A stretch of DNA of 14,389 nucleotides from assembly GCA_934661765.1 (NCBI GenBank), contig CAKUJT010000064.1, positions 1-14,389 on the forward strand, given 5' to 3'. This stretch comes from an uncultured Senegalimassilia sp. (lineage in GTDB: Bacteria > Actinomycetota > Coriobacteriia > Coriobacteriales > Eggerthellaceae). Made by a program: the position numbers and the translations under genes. The notes under the pieces are model-generated. The model had not been told where the DNA came from and did no database searches. It saw only the letters and a list, made by a program, of their open reading frames with translations. Each line of letters starts with the position of its first letter. Position 1 is the first letter of the stretch. Positions 1 to 7,436 of this stretch are shown one piece after another.

Positions 1-366
1 CTTATGGGCTCTGTATTTTCAGCATTTCTTCATACAATCAATGTCCCTGCTGAAGAAATCAATGACCTTACAGACCATATTACAAGGAGGCAGTTTAATA
101 TGATGTTTGATTCTTTTGAAGCATATGATGTACAGGAGACCAGGCGCGTCAGTCGAGAAGAAGGCAAACAACTCTACTTAATTAAACAAATTATCAAAAA
201 AATAATTAAAAATATTTCTGTTTCTCAGATAGCCATCGATTTGCTGGAACCACTTGATATTATCCAGCCAATCTATGACCTTGCCATGAAGCAGGCCCCT
301 GATTTTGATGCTGAGAAAATTCTGAATCAATTGACTTCGTCCAATACCTCTACTCTAACTAAATAG
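1..366 (+). CDS. PD-(D/E)XK (Rpn-type) nuclease/transposase family protein, C-terminal part only
   Basis: The reading frame is open from base 1 to the TAA-type stop and represents only the C-terminal ~120 residues of a larger protein; the N-terminal nuclease core lies outside the window. Recognition rests on similarity to the second copy at 9534-9908 (about 95% over the first 160 bases, same frame) and on the typical C-terminal segment of this Lachnospiraceae family (RRQFNMMFDSFEAYDVQETR followed by a Glu/Arg-rich linker). The family is related to Rpn recombination-promoting nucleases. Relative to the other copy, eight codons are missing from the charged linker (after residue ~50), a simple in-frame indel. 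The ATG at 4 is internal, not a start. Whether the full gene is intact cannot be seen. A strong terminator follows directly. Confidence 0.7.
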   Translation, partial: LMGSVFSAFLHTINVPAEEINDLTDHITRRQFNMMFDSFEAYDVQETRRVSREEGKQLYLIKQIIKKIIKNISVSQIAIDLLEPLDIIQPIYDLAMKQAPDFDAEKILNQLTSSNTSTLTK

Positions 367-369
367 TTC

Positions 370-413
370 AAAAATCCATCAAGTTTTCTACAATCAAAAC
401 TTGATGGATTTTT
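370..413. terminator. Bidirectional intrinsic terminator
   Basis: Perfect 18-bp inverted repeat (370-387 and 396-413) with an 8-base loop, A-run on the left and T-run on the right, so it can terminate on both strands. It sits 3 bases after the nuclease stop codon on the plus strand and is also where minus-strand transcription from the aminotransferase operon would end. Confidence 0.85.
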
Positions 414-414
414 T

Positions 415-558
415 CTAATCTTCCATCATTAACATTTCTTCATTAATCGGATATCTTTCAAATATTCCGGTTGCATCCATAAGTGCCATCAAATTTTTCT
501 CTGGTGTATCCATTGGAGTCTGGCACCCTAATATCAACGTAAAACCATTTGTATTATT
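415..558 (-). pseudogene. Orphan C-terminal fragment of a uroporphyrinogen decarboxylase / MtaA-type methyltransferase family protein
   Basis: The minus strand encodes 47 codons ending at a TAG (415-417) with no start codon; an in-frame TGA lies at 559-561. The translation contains NGFTLILGCQTPMDTPEKN followed by LMALMDATGIFERYP. This resembles the conserved end of the URO-D fold (G-C-x-x-P-x-D-T-P-x-E-N, then a helix leading to an Ala-rich terminus). Corrinoid-dependent methyltransferases of the MtaA/MtbA type share this fold. Everything upstream in the gene is missing: the aminotransferase stop codon lies only ~22 bases before the fragment. Family assignment comes from one short motif block, so confidence is moderate. 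It is probably the scar of a deletion or of insertion of the adjacent operon. Confidence 0.5.
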
Positions 559-580
559 TCAGGAATTGCCAGAAACATTT

Positions 581-1765
581 CTACTCTCTCATTAACTCTG
601 CTAGTTTTTCAAATGCAGTTAATGAACGTAAAATTTTTTCATGGGACACACAAAAAGAAATTCGTACATATCCGACATATCCAAAGAAACTACCTCCTAC
701 AAGAAGAATATTACATTCATGGGCTTTTTCAAGAAATCTCTTTTCATCTCCTCCTGGTGCCTTTATAAATATGTAAAATGCTCCTGATGGCGGTACAACT
801 TCAAATCCAAGATCGCAAAGCTTCTTATATAAAATATCTCTGTTTTTCTGGTAAAATTCCAGATTCGCCTTTTCATCCAGACACTCTGCTACTACTTTCT
901 GAAATAATGATGGAGCATTTACATACCCAATCATTCCTGTTGTCATTTTCACTGCCTTTATTAACATCTGGCTCTCGGATGCTTCATCCGGAATTACAAG
1001 ATAACCGATTCTCTCTCCTGGAACTGAAAGAGATTTGCTAAATGAATATGCTACCAGCGTATTATTATAATATTTTGTCAAATATGGTAACGTTTCTCCC
1101 GTATAGACCAGTTCCCGGTACGGCTCATCTGAAAGCAGATAAATTTCATGTCCATATGCCTGCTCTTTCTTTTCCAGAATCTGAGCCAATCTCTGAATCG
1201 TATCTTCTGTATAGATTGCTCCTGTCGGATTATTTGGTGAATTAACAATTACCAGTTTTGTGCGTTCCGTAATCTTCGATTCAAAATCTTCAAAGTCCGG
1301 CTGAAATGTCTGAGGATCCGGATCTACTTCCACTTTCTTTCCCTGCCAGTTAAGAATAAAACTTGTATATCCCGGATAATACGGACGCATCACCATCACT
1401 TCATCATCTACATCCATCAATGCATACATTGCTGCATTCATAGCTCCTGCTGCTCCAACTGACATAATAATGTTATGCATATGAAAACTTGTTCCAAATC
1501 GCCTGTTTAAAGATTCGGCAATCTTTTCCCTCACATCCTCATATCCCGCATCATTCATATAACTGTGAATCTGTCTTGGATTTTGTTCAATAATTTTCTG
1601 AATGCTCTCTTTTACTTTTTTCGGAGCCTCTACATATGGATTTCCAATACTGAAATCAAATACATTTTCAGCACCATAAATCTTCGCCAGACGTTGCCCC
1701 TCCTCAAATGCTTCACGAATCGGAGAACCTTTTTTCAATTGTTCCTGTATTCTCTTGGATATCAT
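581..1765 (-). CDS. Pyridoxal-phosphate-dependent class I/II aminotransferase
   Basis: A 394-residue fold-type I PLP enzyme of the aspartate-aminotransferase superfamily, cytoplasmic. Visible landmarks: NSPNNPTG (175-182, PLP-contacting Asn179), SDEPY (212-216, Asp213 and Tyr216 hold the cofactor), SFSKSLSVPGERIGY (241-255) with Schiff-base Lys244 and phosphate-binding Arg252, and a C-terminal substrate-carboxylate region. Length is normal. The ATG lies 3 bases after the dehydrogenase stop, so translation is probably coupled; an AAGGAG sits 12 bases upstream inside the dehydrogenase gene. Last gene of the six-gene minus-strand cluster. The substrate cannot be read from sequence. Given the neighbours, transamination of methionine-, cysteine- or 2-oxobutyrate-related compounds is a reasonable guess, but an aspartate- or alanine-type activity is equally possible. 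Confidence 0.88.
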   Translation of the reverse strand: MISKRIQEQLKKGSPIREAFEEGQRLAKIYGAENVFDFSIGNPYVEAPKKVKESIQKIIEQNPRQIHSYMNDAGYEDVREKIAESLNRRFGTSFHMHNIIMSVGAAGAMNAAMYALMDVDDEVMVMRPYYPGYTSFILNWQGKKVEVDPDPQTFQPDFEDFESKITERTKLVIVNSPNNPTGAIYTEDTIQRLAQILEKKEQAYGHEIYLLSDEPYRELVYTGETLPYLTKYYNNTLVAYSFSKSLSVPGERIGYLVIPDEASESQMLIKAVKMTTGMIGYVNAPSLFQKVVAECLDEKANLEFYQKNRDILYKKLCDLGFEVVPPSGAFYIFIKAPGGDEKRFLEKAHECNILLVGGSFFGYVGYVRISFCVSHEKILRSLTAFEKLAELMRE

Positions 1766-1768
1766 ACT

Positions 1769-2848
1769 CTAATATATCTCCTTCAATGCCACTGCCAATT
1801 CTTCTCTTGCTTCATTTGTATCTTCCACAAATTCCGTCTGTTTTAACACATCAAACAAAACTTTCACTTCATCTTCTGTTCCTTGAAGTCCAAGATCCTG
1901 AAGATTTATCGGCATTTCCATCTCTTTCATATACTGTTTCAATCGCTCAATTGCTTCTGTATTATGATTGAACCGTAGCTGTGCAATCAATCCTGTTGCA
2001 ACAATTTCACCGTGAAGATAATTGATACTTTCTTTAAAGTAGTAGGTCCGCATTGATTCATACAATTTATGCGCGATTGCCGTCTGACGTCTGGCCCTCA
2101 TAAGCGCACTAACAATTCCAGTAAGTGCAATATTGCAAAAAATTACATTATGAACTGTCTCTGTATTTTTCTTTTCACATACATCTAGATATGCCTGCTT
2201 TCCATATTTTTCGAGAATATTATAAATATCCTCTGCCATACGGTATGCACTGTATTTAGAAATATTATCTGTTTCTAGAGTAATTTTCGGTTTTCCATTA
2301 GCAATCTCAATATATTTCGCCATTGCATCCATAATTCCTGCTGCCAGAAGTCTCGGTGGCTGCTCAGACATCACTTTTTCATCAACCAGTACCGCATTGA
2401 CCTCATAATCAAAATGAAGATAACCTACGCATTTTCCCTCATCTGTGTAAATAACGCTCAACGGACTAAATGATGCACAGGTCGCTGCCGATGTTGGGAT
2501 CAAAACAATCGGAATACTCAGCTGATCAGCTGCAGCCTTTGTCAGGTCCATAATTCTTCCACCACCTATTCCAACAAGCACATCACACTGCTTATCCGTG
2601 ATAGATTTCTTTAAAATCTCAATTTTTTTATAACTTGGAAATCCTGCATAAATTTCTTTTTCATATGCGATCTGCGCTTTATCAAAACTTGGCTCCATAC
2701 GTTTCCATACTGCATTCATTGCATTTGGTCCACCTATGATATATGCCCTTTTTCCAAATCTTGCAATCTCCGTTCCACTATTTTCTAAAACTTCAGGTTC
2801 CTGAATATATCTTCCCGCACCAAATCGATAACTTATATATTTCTCCAT
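1769..2848 (-). CDS. Iron-containing alcohol dehydrogenase, glycerol-dehydrogenase-like
   Basis: A 359-residue member of the Fe/Zn-dependent group III dehydrogenases (GldA-like branch), an NAD(P)-linked alcohol/ketone oxidoreductase. The nucleotide-binding loop VLVGIGGGRIMDL is at about 90-102 (GGGR where many relatives have GGGS), and the PTSAATCASFSPLSVIYTDEG segment at about 118-138. All three predicted metal ligands are present: Asp174 (MDAMAKY), His260 (AIAHKLYES) and His279 (NYLHGEIVATG). I start at the ATG at 2848 because GGGAG lies 6 bases upstream; a longer TTG start at 2887 has no good ribosome site. Stops 3 bases before the aminotransferase ATG. The substrate is unknown. In this operon it might reduce an oxo product such as one derived from 2-oxobutyrate, but this is inference. 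Confidence 0.85.
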   Translation of the reverse strand: MEKYISYRFGAGRYIQEPEVLENSGTEIARFGKRAYIIGGPNAMNAVWKRMEPSFDKAQIAYEKEIYAGFPSYKKIEILKKSITDKQCDVLVGIGGGRIMDLTKAAADQLSIPIVLIPTSAATCASFSPLSVIYTDEGKCVGYLHFDYEVNAVLVDEKVMSEQPPRLLAAGIMDAMAKYIEIANGKPKITLETDNISKYSAYRMAEDIYNILEKYGKQAYLDVCEKKNTETVHNVIFCNIALTGIVSALMRARRQTAIAHKLYESMRTYYFKESINYLHGEIVATGLIAQLRFNHNTEAIERLKQYMKEMEMPINLQDLGLQGTEDEVKVLFDVLKQTEFVEDTNEAREELAVALKEIY

Positions 2849-2928
2849 ATTTTTCTCCCATTTAATATCAATAACGGCTTGCCTCAATTTTCATTGCGGC
2901 AAACCGTTTTCTTACAATTCACATATTA

Positions 2929-3687
2929 TTATGCTGTCCATTTTAACAGGTAGTTCTTTAAATGCTCAAAAATCTGCATTACACATACTAAAATCAATAC
3001 CATAAATAAGAATCCTGCCCATACATTTGCATACAGACCATAGTCACAATATCTTCTGACATAATATCCAAGCCCAAAACTTGCACCATACATCTCTGCA
3101 AATACAAGCATTACAAAAGAACTTCTCAGAGAATTTACAAAACCTCCAATAATAGATGGACTTGCCGCCGGAAGAATTACTTTAAACATCAGTTTTATTC
3201 CTGATAATTCCAATGTTTTCGCATTATCCAAATATCGTTTATCAATTGTCTCTATACCAGTAATCGTTGCAAACAATGTAGCCCACACAGTTCCGTAAAA
3301 AATCAGGAAAATGGACGAAATCCAAAAATTTCCTACAATCAGAATTACAAATGGTGAAAGCAAAATCGCAGGTACACAACTAAATGCATAAATATATGGA
3401 TGCAGTGCATTTCTCAGGTATTTACTCATTCCAAGTACTACGCCGACAACCAATGCAATTGCCAATGTAATTCCAATAGACGGAATCAGTAATTCAAAAG
3501 ATGACAACATATTTTTTAACATGATATCTCTTTCTTTCCAAAATGCTTCCCAAATTTTTCCAAGTGATGGGAACATCATTGCACTAAATAATTTGTTATC
3601 AGATATATACTTATACAACAAAATAAAGCCAATTCCAAAAATCACTGTCAGCCAATATTGTTTCACATATTCTAGTACCTTTTTCAA
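2929..3687 (-). CDS. ABC transporter permease, SsuC/TauC-like
   Basis: Integral membrane subunit of a type I ABC importer (binding-protein-dependent permease family), ~252 residues with about six hydrophobic helices. The cytoplasmic EAA coupling loop that contacts the ATPase is visible in the middle third (AKTLELSGIKLMFKVILPAA then SP; the G-x(n)-LP-x-A-x-P pattern). Size and layout match the sulfonate/taurine/nitrate/thiamine-precursor group. I prefer the TTG start at 3687, which has AGGTGGGAG 8 bases upstream; a GTG at 3702 would add five residues but has only a weak site. It follows the binding protein by 27 bases and precedes the dehydrogenase by 80 bases. The importer is complete (ATPase, binding protein, permease), with the permease presumably acting as a homodimer. 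Confidence 0.87.
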   Translation of the reverse strand: MKKVLEYVKQYWLTVIFGIGFILLYKYISDNKLFSAMMFPSLGKIWEAFWKERDIMLKNMLSSFELLIPSIGITLAIALVVGVVLGMSKYLRNALHPYIYAFSCVPAILLSPFVILIVGNFWISSIFLIFYGTVWATLFATITGIETIDKRYLDNAKTLELSGIKLMFKVILPAASPSIIGGFVNSLRSSFVMLVFAEMYGASFGLGYYVRRYCDYGLYANVWAGFLFMVLILVCVMQIFEHLKNYLLKWTA

Positions 3688-3714
3688 AGCGTATACTCCC
3701 ACCTTTCTTTATAA

Positions 3715-4824
3715 TTACTGTAATTCTTCGTACAATGCTTCCTGTTTGTCCCAGAAATCCGGATCATCATCATGATATTTATCGATACAAGCATCTAATG
3801 CTGCCTTGTAAAGTTTATCATACGTAACATCCTCAATTACACTGTCATCAAGATCCGCATCAATCAGACCAACTTCTCTCTGATAGTGCCAGTTATCTAC
3901 AACAGTCTTCTTAACTGTATCAACATTTAACTCGTAGTGCTCTGTCTCATCCATATAAGCTTTAACATAGTCAAGATCTGTATTTAACTGTTTAGCCATG
4001 ATTTCTTCACACTCTTCTCTGTTAGCCTCTAAATACTGCTGAGCACGAAGAAGAGCCTGGTCAATAAGTTTAACAGTTGTTGGATTTTCTTTTACCCATG
4101 AATTACGAGCAACCATACGGCAGCAGGAATAGTTCGGCGTTACATCATCACAGTATGCAAGAATTTCAATTCCATCTGTATTTTTGCACATGTACATACG
4201 TCCAGTTCCCATAACCGCGTAGTCAAGCTCGCCATTTAGTACTGCTGCAATCTTATCAGCGTCATTATCAAAAGGTACCCACTGAACATCTTTATTTACA
4301 TCATAACCAGCTTCATGAATTTTGCTACAAATAGCATATACTGTTGCAGAACTTCCTACTTTTTTACCAACAAAATCTGTAGGTCCATTCCATACTGTAC
4401 CTGCTTTTGCAATAATCGGCATACATCCTTCCAACATGAAACCACCGATAATAGCCATATCGTCACCAGCTGCAATCATCTGTAAAGGACCATTAGTACC
4501 CGAGTTAGATGCAATATCTACCTGGCCATCTACCACTCCCTGAAGTTGTCCTGAATCAAGTGGTACTTCTTTAATATTCAGTCCTACTTCTTTGAAATAT
4601 CCTTTCTCCTGTGCAATTGTAACGAGTACATTTCCACTAAGTCCCTGGGCCCATACAACATCTGTAGTTTCCGGCGTGTCAGAATCCTTTGTCACATCGT
4701 CTACTGTTACTTTTTTTGTTTCTTCTGTTTTGTTGTCTGTAGAATCATCTTTTTTGCTTCCACATGCAACCATGCTCACTGCCATAGCAGCGACGAGTAA
4801 AATTGATACAACTCTTTTTTTCAT
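3715..4824 (-). CDS. ABC transporter substrate-binding lipoprotein, NMT1/THI5/SsuA-like
   Basis: A 369-residue extracellular binding protein. Residues 1-21 form a lipoprotein signal (MKKR, hydrophobic stretch, lipobox VAC with Cys21), followed by an acidic Lys/Asp/Thr/Glu-rich linker to ~50 and a two-lobed domain. The start of that domain (VVWAQGLSGNVLVTIAQEKG, then YF) and the repeated 'G-x-V-D-I-A' type elements are typical of the NMT1/THI5 family that binds sulfonates, nitrate, bicarbonate or pyrimidine/thiamine precursors. A vicinal Cys234-Cys235 (NYSCCRMVAR) lies in the second lobe and may help bind ligand or form a disulfide. The ATG has AGGAGGAG 4-5 bases upstream. Ligand unknown: the lyase neighbours suggest a sulfur compound, but amino-pyrimidines or other small anions cannot be excluded. 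Confidence 0.88.
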   Translation of the reverse strand: MKKRVVSILLVAAMAVSMVACGSKKDDSTDNKTEETKKVTVDDVTKDSDTPETTDVVWAQGLSGNVLVTIAQEKGYFKEVGLNIKEVPLDSGQLQGVVDGQVDIASNSGTNGPLQMIAAGDDMAIIGGFMLEGCMPIIAKAGTVWNGPTDFVGKKVGSSATVYAICSKIHEAGYDVNKDVQWVPFDNDADKIAAVLNGELDYAVMGTGRMYMCKNTDGIEILAYCDDVTPNYSCCRMVARNSWVKENPTTVKLIDQALLRAQQYLEANREECEEIMAKQLNTDLDYVKAYMDETEHYELNVDTVKKTVVDNWHYQREVGLIDADLDDSVIEDVTYDKLYKAALDACIDKYHDDDPDFWDKQEALYEELQ

Positions 4825-4862
4825 GTTTCTCCTCCTAAATTGTTTCTCTATATCAAAACGGG

Positions 4863-5666
4863 CTATCCGTTCTGACCAATAGTTGTGTGATCAGCCACAT
4901 CACGGTTAATGTGGTTGATCAGTTCATTTCGAAGCTCTAAGATCTTCGAATTTTCAAATATGGTTTCTCTGGTAATCTTCAAATCTTCCGGTATCTTCTT
5001 ATCATAGATAATGTTACTCGGTGACTGACCAAATACCAGAATTCTGTTTGCCAGAAGCATGGACTCATCCACATCATGAGTTACGAAAAATACTGTCTTC
5101 TTCTCTTCCTCATGATTCCACAGACTTATAAGCAAATCCTGAAGCTTTGCACGTGTAACTGCATCCAATGCTCCAAATGGCTCATCCATCAGAAGAATCG
5201 GTGGGTCAATACTCAGCGATCTTGCAATGGCACATCTCTGTTTCATACCACCAGAAAGTGCCTTTGGAAGCTTCTTAAATACAGATTCATCCAATCCGAC
5301 ATCTTTCATCATATTTAGTGCAACTTCTTTCAGTTCTTTTTTAGGTTTTTTAGGATACTTCTGTTGAAGTGCGAGCATAATGTTCTCACCAGCAGTCATC
5401 CATGGAAACAGACCATAATCCTGAAATACAACGCTTCGATCCAAACTGGAACCTTTCAACGGTTTTCCATTCATCTCAAGCGTTCCACCTGTCGGGTCTT
5501 CAAGACCGGCTAGCAGTCTCAGGAATGTACTCTTACCACATCCAGATGGTCCAAGCAGACAAACAAATTCTCCATGTTCTACTTCTACATTGATATCTTT
5601 CAAAATCAATCGATTGGGTTGATCTTTATATGCAAATGAAAGATCAGTTATCTTAATTTCGCTCAT
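4863..5666 (-). CDS. ABC transporter ATP-binding protein, SsuB/TauB-like
   Basis: A 267-residue ATPase subunit. All motifs are present: Walker A GPSGCGKST (39-47), Q-loop Gln82 in VFQDYGLFPW, signature LSGGMKQ (137-143), Walker B ILLMDEP (157-163, catalytic Glu162), D-loop FGALD and switch His197 in FFVTHDVDE. The 'DYGLFPW' after the Q-loop and the short C-terminal tail are characteristic of the nitrate/sulfonate/taurine ATPase subfamily. AAGGAAG lies upstream of the ATG. It is 37 bases downstream of methionine gamma-lyase and 38 bases upstream of the binding protein, so one transcript is likely. It would power import through the 2929-3687 permease. Confidence 0.92.
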   Translation of the reverse strand: MSEIKITDLSFAYKDQPNRLILKDINVEVEHGEFVCLLGPSGCGKSTFLRLLAGLEDPTGGTLEMNGKPLKGSSLDRSVVFQDYGLFPWMTAGENIMLALQQKYPKKPKKELKEVALNMMKDVGLDESVFKKLPKALSGGMKQRCAIARSLSIDPPILLMDEPFGALDAVTRAKLQDLLISLWNHEEEKKTVFFVTHDVDESMLLANRILVFGQSPSNIIYDKKIPEDLKITRETIFENSKILELRNELINHINRDVADHTTIGQNG

Positions 5667-5703
5667 ATATTTTCTTCCTTTTTAATATATAAGAAACAAA
5701 TGT

Positions 5704-6921
5704 TTATAAAACGGCAAATGCCTGTTCAAAATCAGCGATGATATCTTCCACATTTTCAAGTCCGACAGAAAGGCGAATCAGGTCATCCTTAATTCCAGCC
5801 TCAGCACGGGCCTCAGGACTCATGTTTGCATGTGTCATACTTGCCGGATGCTGAATCAGTGTTTCTGGATCTCCAAGACTTACTGCAATAGATGCAAGTT
5901 TCAAAGCATTTACAACTTTCTTGCAAGCAGTGAATCCGTCCATACCATTTACTTCTTCTTTTAACTCAAAGGACATAATTCCACCGTAGTTGCCATGCAT
6001 CATTCTTTTAGCGACCTCATGCTGTGGATGGCTTTCAAGGCCCGGATAATATACTTTCTTTACATATGGTACACTCTCCAGGTATTTTGCAACTGCCAGA
6101 CCATTTTCACAGTGGCGTGCCATACGAAGCTCCATTGTCTGAAGACCTCTTAAGATGAGGTATGAGTTAAACGGACTTGGTGTTGTTCCACAAATCTTAG
6201 ATGTTACATTCTTTTTAATAGGTCCGATCAGCTCTGCCCTACCAACAATAGCTCCGGCAATAACATCTCCGTGTCCATTGATATATTTTGTACAGCTGTG
6301 AAGAACAAGATCCGCGCCTTCTTTCAGTGGATATACCTGCGGTGGTGGTGTAAATGTATTATCTACAGCCACAATTGCTCCATGCTCATGTGCAATTTTA
6401 GAAATAGCTGCAATATCTGTCAGCTCCATATTCGGATTTGTCAGAGTCTCAAAGTAGATTAATTTTGTATTTTCTTTGATAGCTGCCTCAACTGCTTTCA
6501 AATCATTTGTATCCACATAAGTTACTTCAATTCCAAGTTTTGCAAGTGTCTGTCTGAATACGACATCGGTACATCCATATACGCACTTACCACAGATTGC
6601 ATGATCTCCAGTAGCAAGTGTTCCAAGAACAACTCCACCTACTGCCCCCATTCCTGATGATGTTGCAATACAAGCTTCACCACACTCAAGGGCTGCTATT
6701 TTTTCCTCCAAAGCATTAACAGTTGGATTCCCTCCTCTGGAATATGCATATCCTGGAATCTCTCCACTGAAAATTGCAGATCCCTGTTCTACTGTTTCAA
6801 AACAAAATGTTGATGTCTGATAAATTGGTGTTGCAAGAGCACCATGAAGCTTATCCGGCTCTTGCCCTGCATGAATTGAGCGTGTGCCAAATCCGGCATT
6901 AGTCAAATCAAATTTACTCAT
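5704..6921 (-). CDS. mgl: Methionine gamma-lyase
   Basis: A 405-residue PLP enzyme of the Cys/Met-metabolism family. It is expected to convert L-methionine to methanethiol, 2-oxobutyrate and ammonia, and often also degrades homocysteine or cysteine. Landmarks line up with the well-studied Pseudomonas enzyme at +1 numbering: Tyr60 and Arg62 (YAYSRGGNPT), Tyr115 and Cys117 in YGCT, and Schiff-base Lys212 (SCTKYINGHGDV). The YGCT cysteine is the key sign, since cystathionine gamma-synthases and lyases normally have Gly there. The Lys-Asp pair that backs this cysteine in the Pseudomonas enzyme (240/241) is not conserved here, so substrate breadth could differ. AGAGGAGG precedes the ATG. First gene of the minus-strand operon, facing patB across a shared control region. 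Confidence 0.88.
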   Translation of the reverse strand: MSKFDLTNAGFGTRSIHAGQEPDKLHGALATPIYQTSTFCFETVEQGSAIFSGEIPGYAYSRGGNPTVNALEEKIAALECGEACIATSSGMGAVGGVVLGTLATGDHAICGKCVYGCTDVVFRQTLAKLGIEVTYVDTNDLKAVEAAIKENTKLIYFETLTNPNMELTDIAAISKIAHEHGAIVAVDNTFTPPPQVYPLKEGADLVLHSCTKYINGHGDVIAGAIVGRAELIGPIKKNVTSKICGTTPSPFNSYLILRGLQTMELRMARHCENGLAVAKYLESVPYVKKVYYPGLESHPQHEVAKRMMHGNYGGIMSFELKEEVNGMDGFTACKKVVNALKLASIAVSLGDPETLIQHPASMTHANMSPEARAEAGIKDDLIRLSVGLENVEDIIADFEQAFAVL

Positions 6922-7013
6922 ATTATTTCCTCCTCTGCATCTATGTCCTATCTCTTTTTTTTGAAGAGTGAACTACAAAATTAATTCTCTTAAACAATGC
7001 TTTTTTTTGCACA

Positions 7014-7067
7014 AAAAAGCTATTCTAAACACATAAATAAGAATTTATGTGTTTAGAATAGCTTTTT
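7014..7067. terminator. Perfect 25-bp-arm hairpin, terminator-like on both strands
   Basis: Arms 7014-7038 and 7043-7067 are perfect reverse complements around the 4-base loop AAGA. Each arm has A-runs on the outside, so the RNA from either strand ends in a U-run, as in an intrinsic terminator. The position is odd, because it lies between two divergent genes and so upstream of both. It could be an attenuator in the mgl leader, block cross-transcription, be the 3' end of a small RNA, or act as a protein-binding palindrome or small mobile-repeat remnant. Confidence 0.6.
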
Positions 7068-7108
7068 ATTTTCTAAAAAAATATCCCAAAATAAGGCAGA
7101 GTTATTTA

Positions 7109-7157
<49 letters not shown>

Positions 7158-7362
7158 AATGATATATCTAACTAGCATCCCCGTCAATACCTCTTCTCCT
7201 AGTAATCGACTTTATTTTAATTCCTATTTCCCCAAATGTAAAATTGATTTTTTAAATATACTCATCTCATTTATTGATTGTATTAATTTATTGATGTATA
7301 TTATCTTTCATATATACTTCAATACATTTATTTTTTCTATATATTATTTCACCTCTAGACAA

Positions 7363-7390
7363 TTGCTTTTTGTTGCGTAATAATTATACG
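7363..7390 (+). promoter_or_regulatory. Possible patB promoter with overlapping pseudo-palindrome
   Basis: TTGCTT (7363-7368), 16 bases, then TATACG (7385-7390) is a modest sigma-A-type match about 45 bp from the patB start. The pseudo-palindrome GCGTAATAATTATACGC (7375-7391) covers the -10 and could be an operator for an unknown regulator. Confidence 0.3.
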
Positions 7391-7436
7391 CAGTTCATAA
7401 ATTAAATTATGGGGAAATTTACAAGGAGATAAGATC

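Noticed and set aside
7159..7380. 73-codon plus-strand frame after the CTGT tract, hydrophobic, possibly made phase-variable by the repeat
   Set aside because: No ribosome site, no start codon upstream of the tract in the open frame, and residue content explained by the AT-rich control region.
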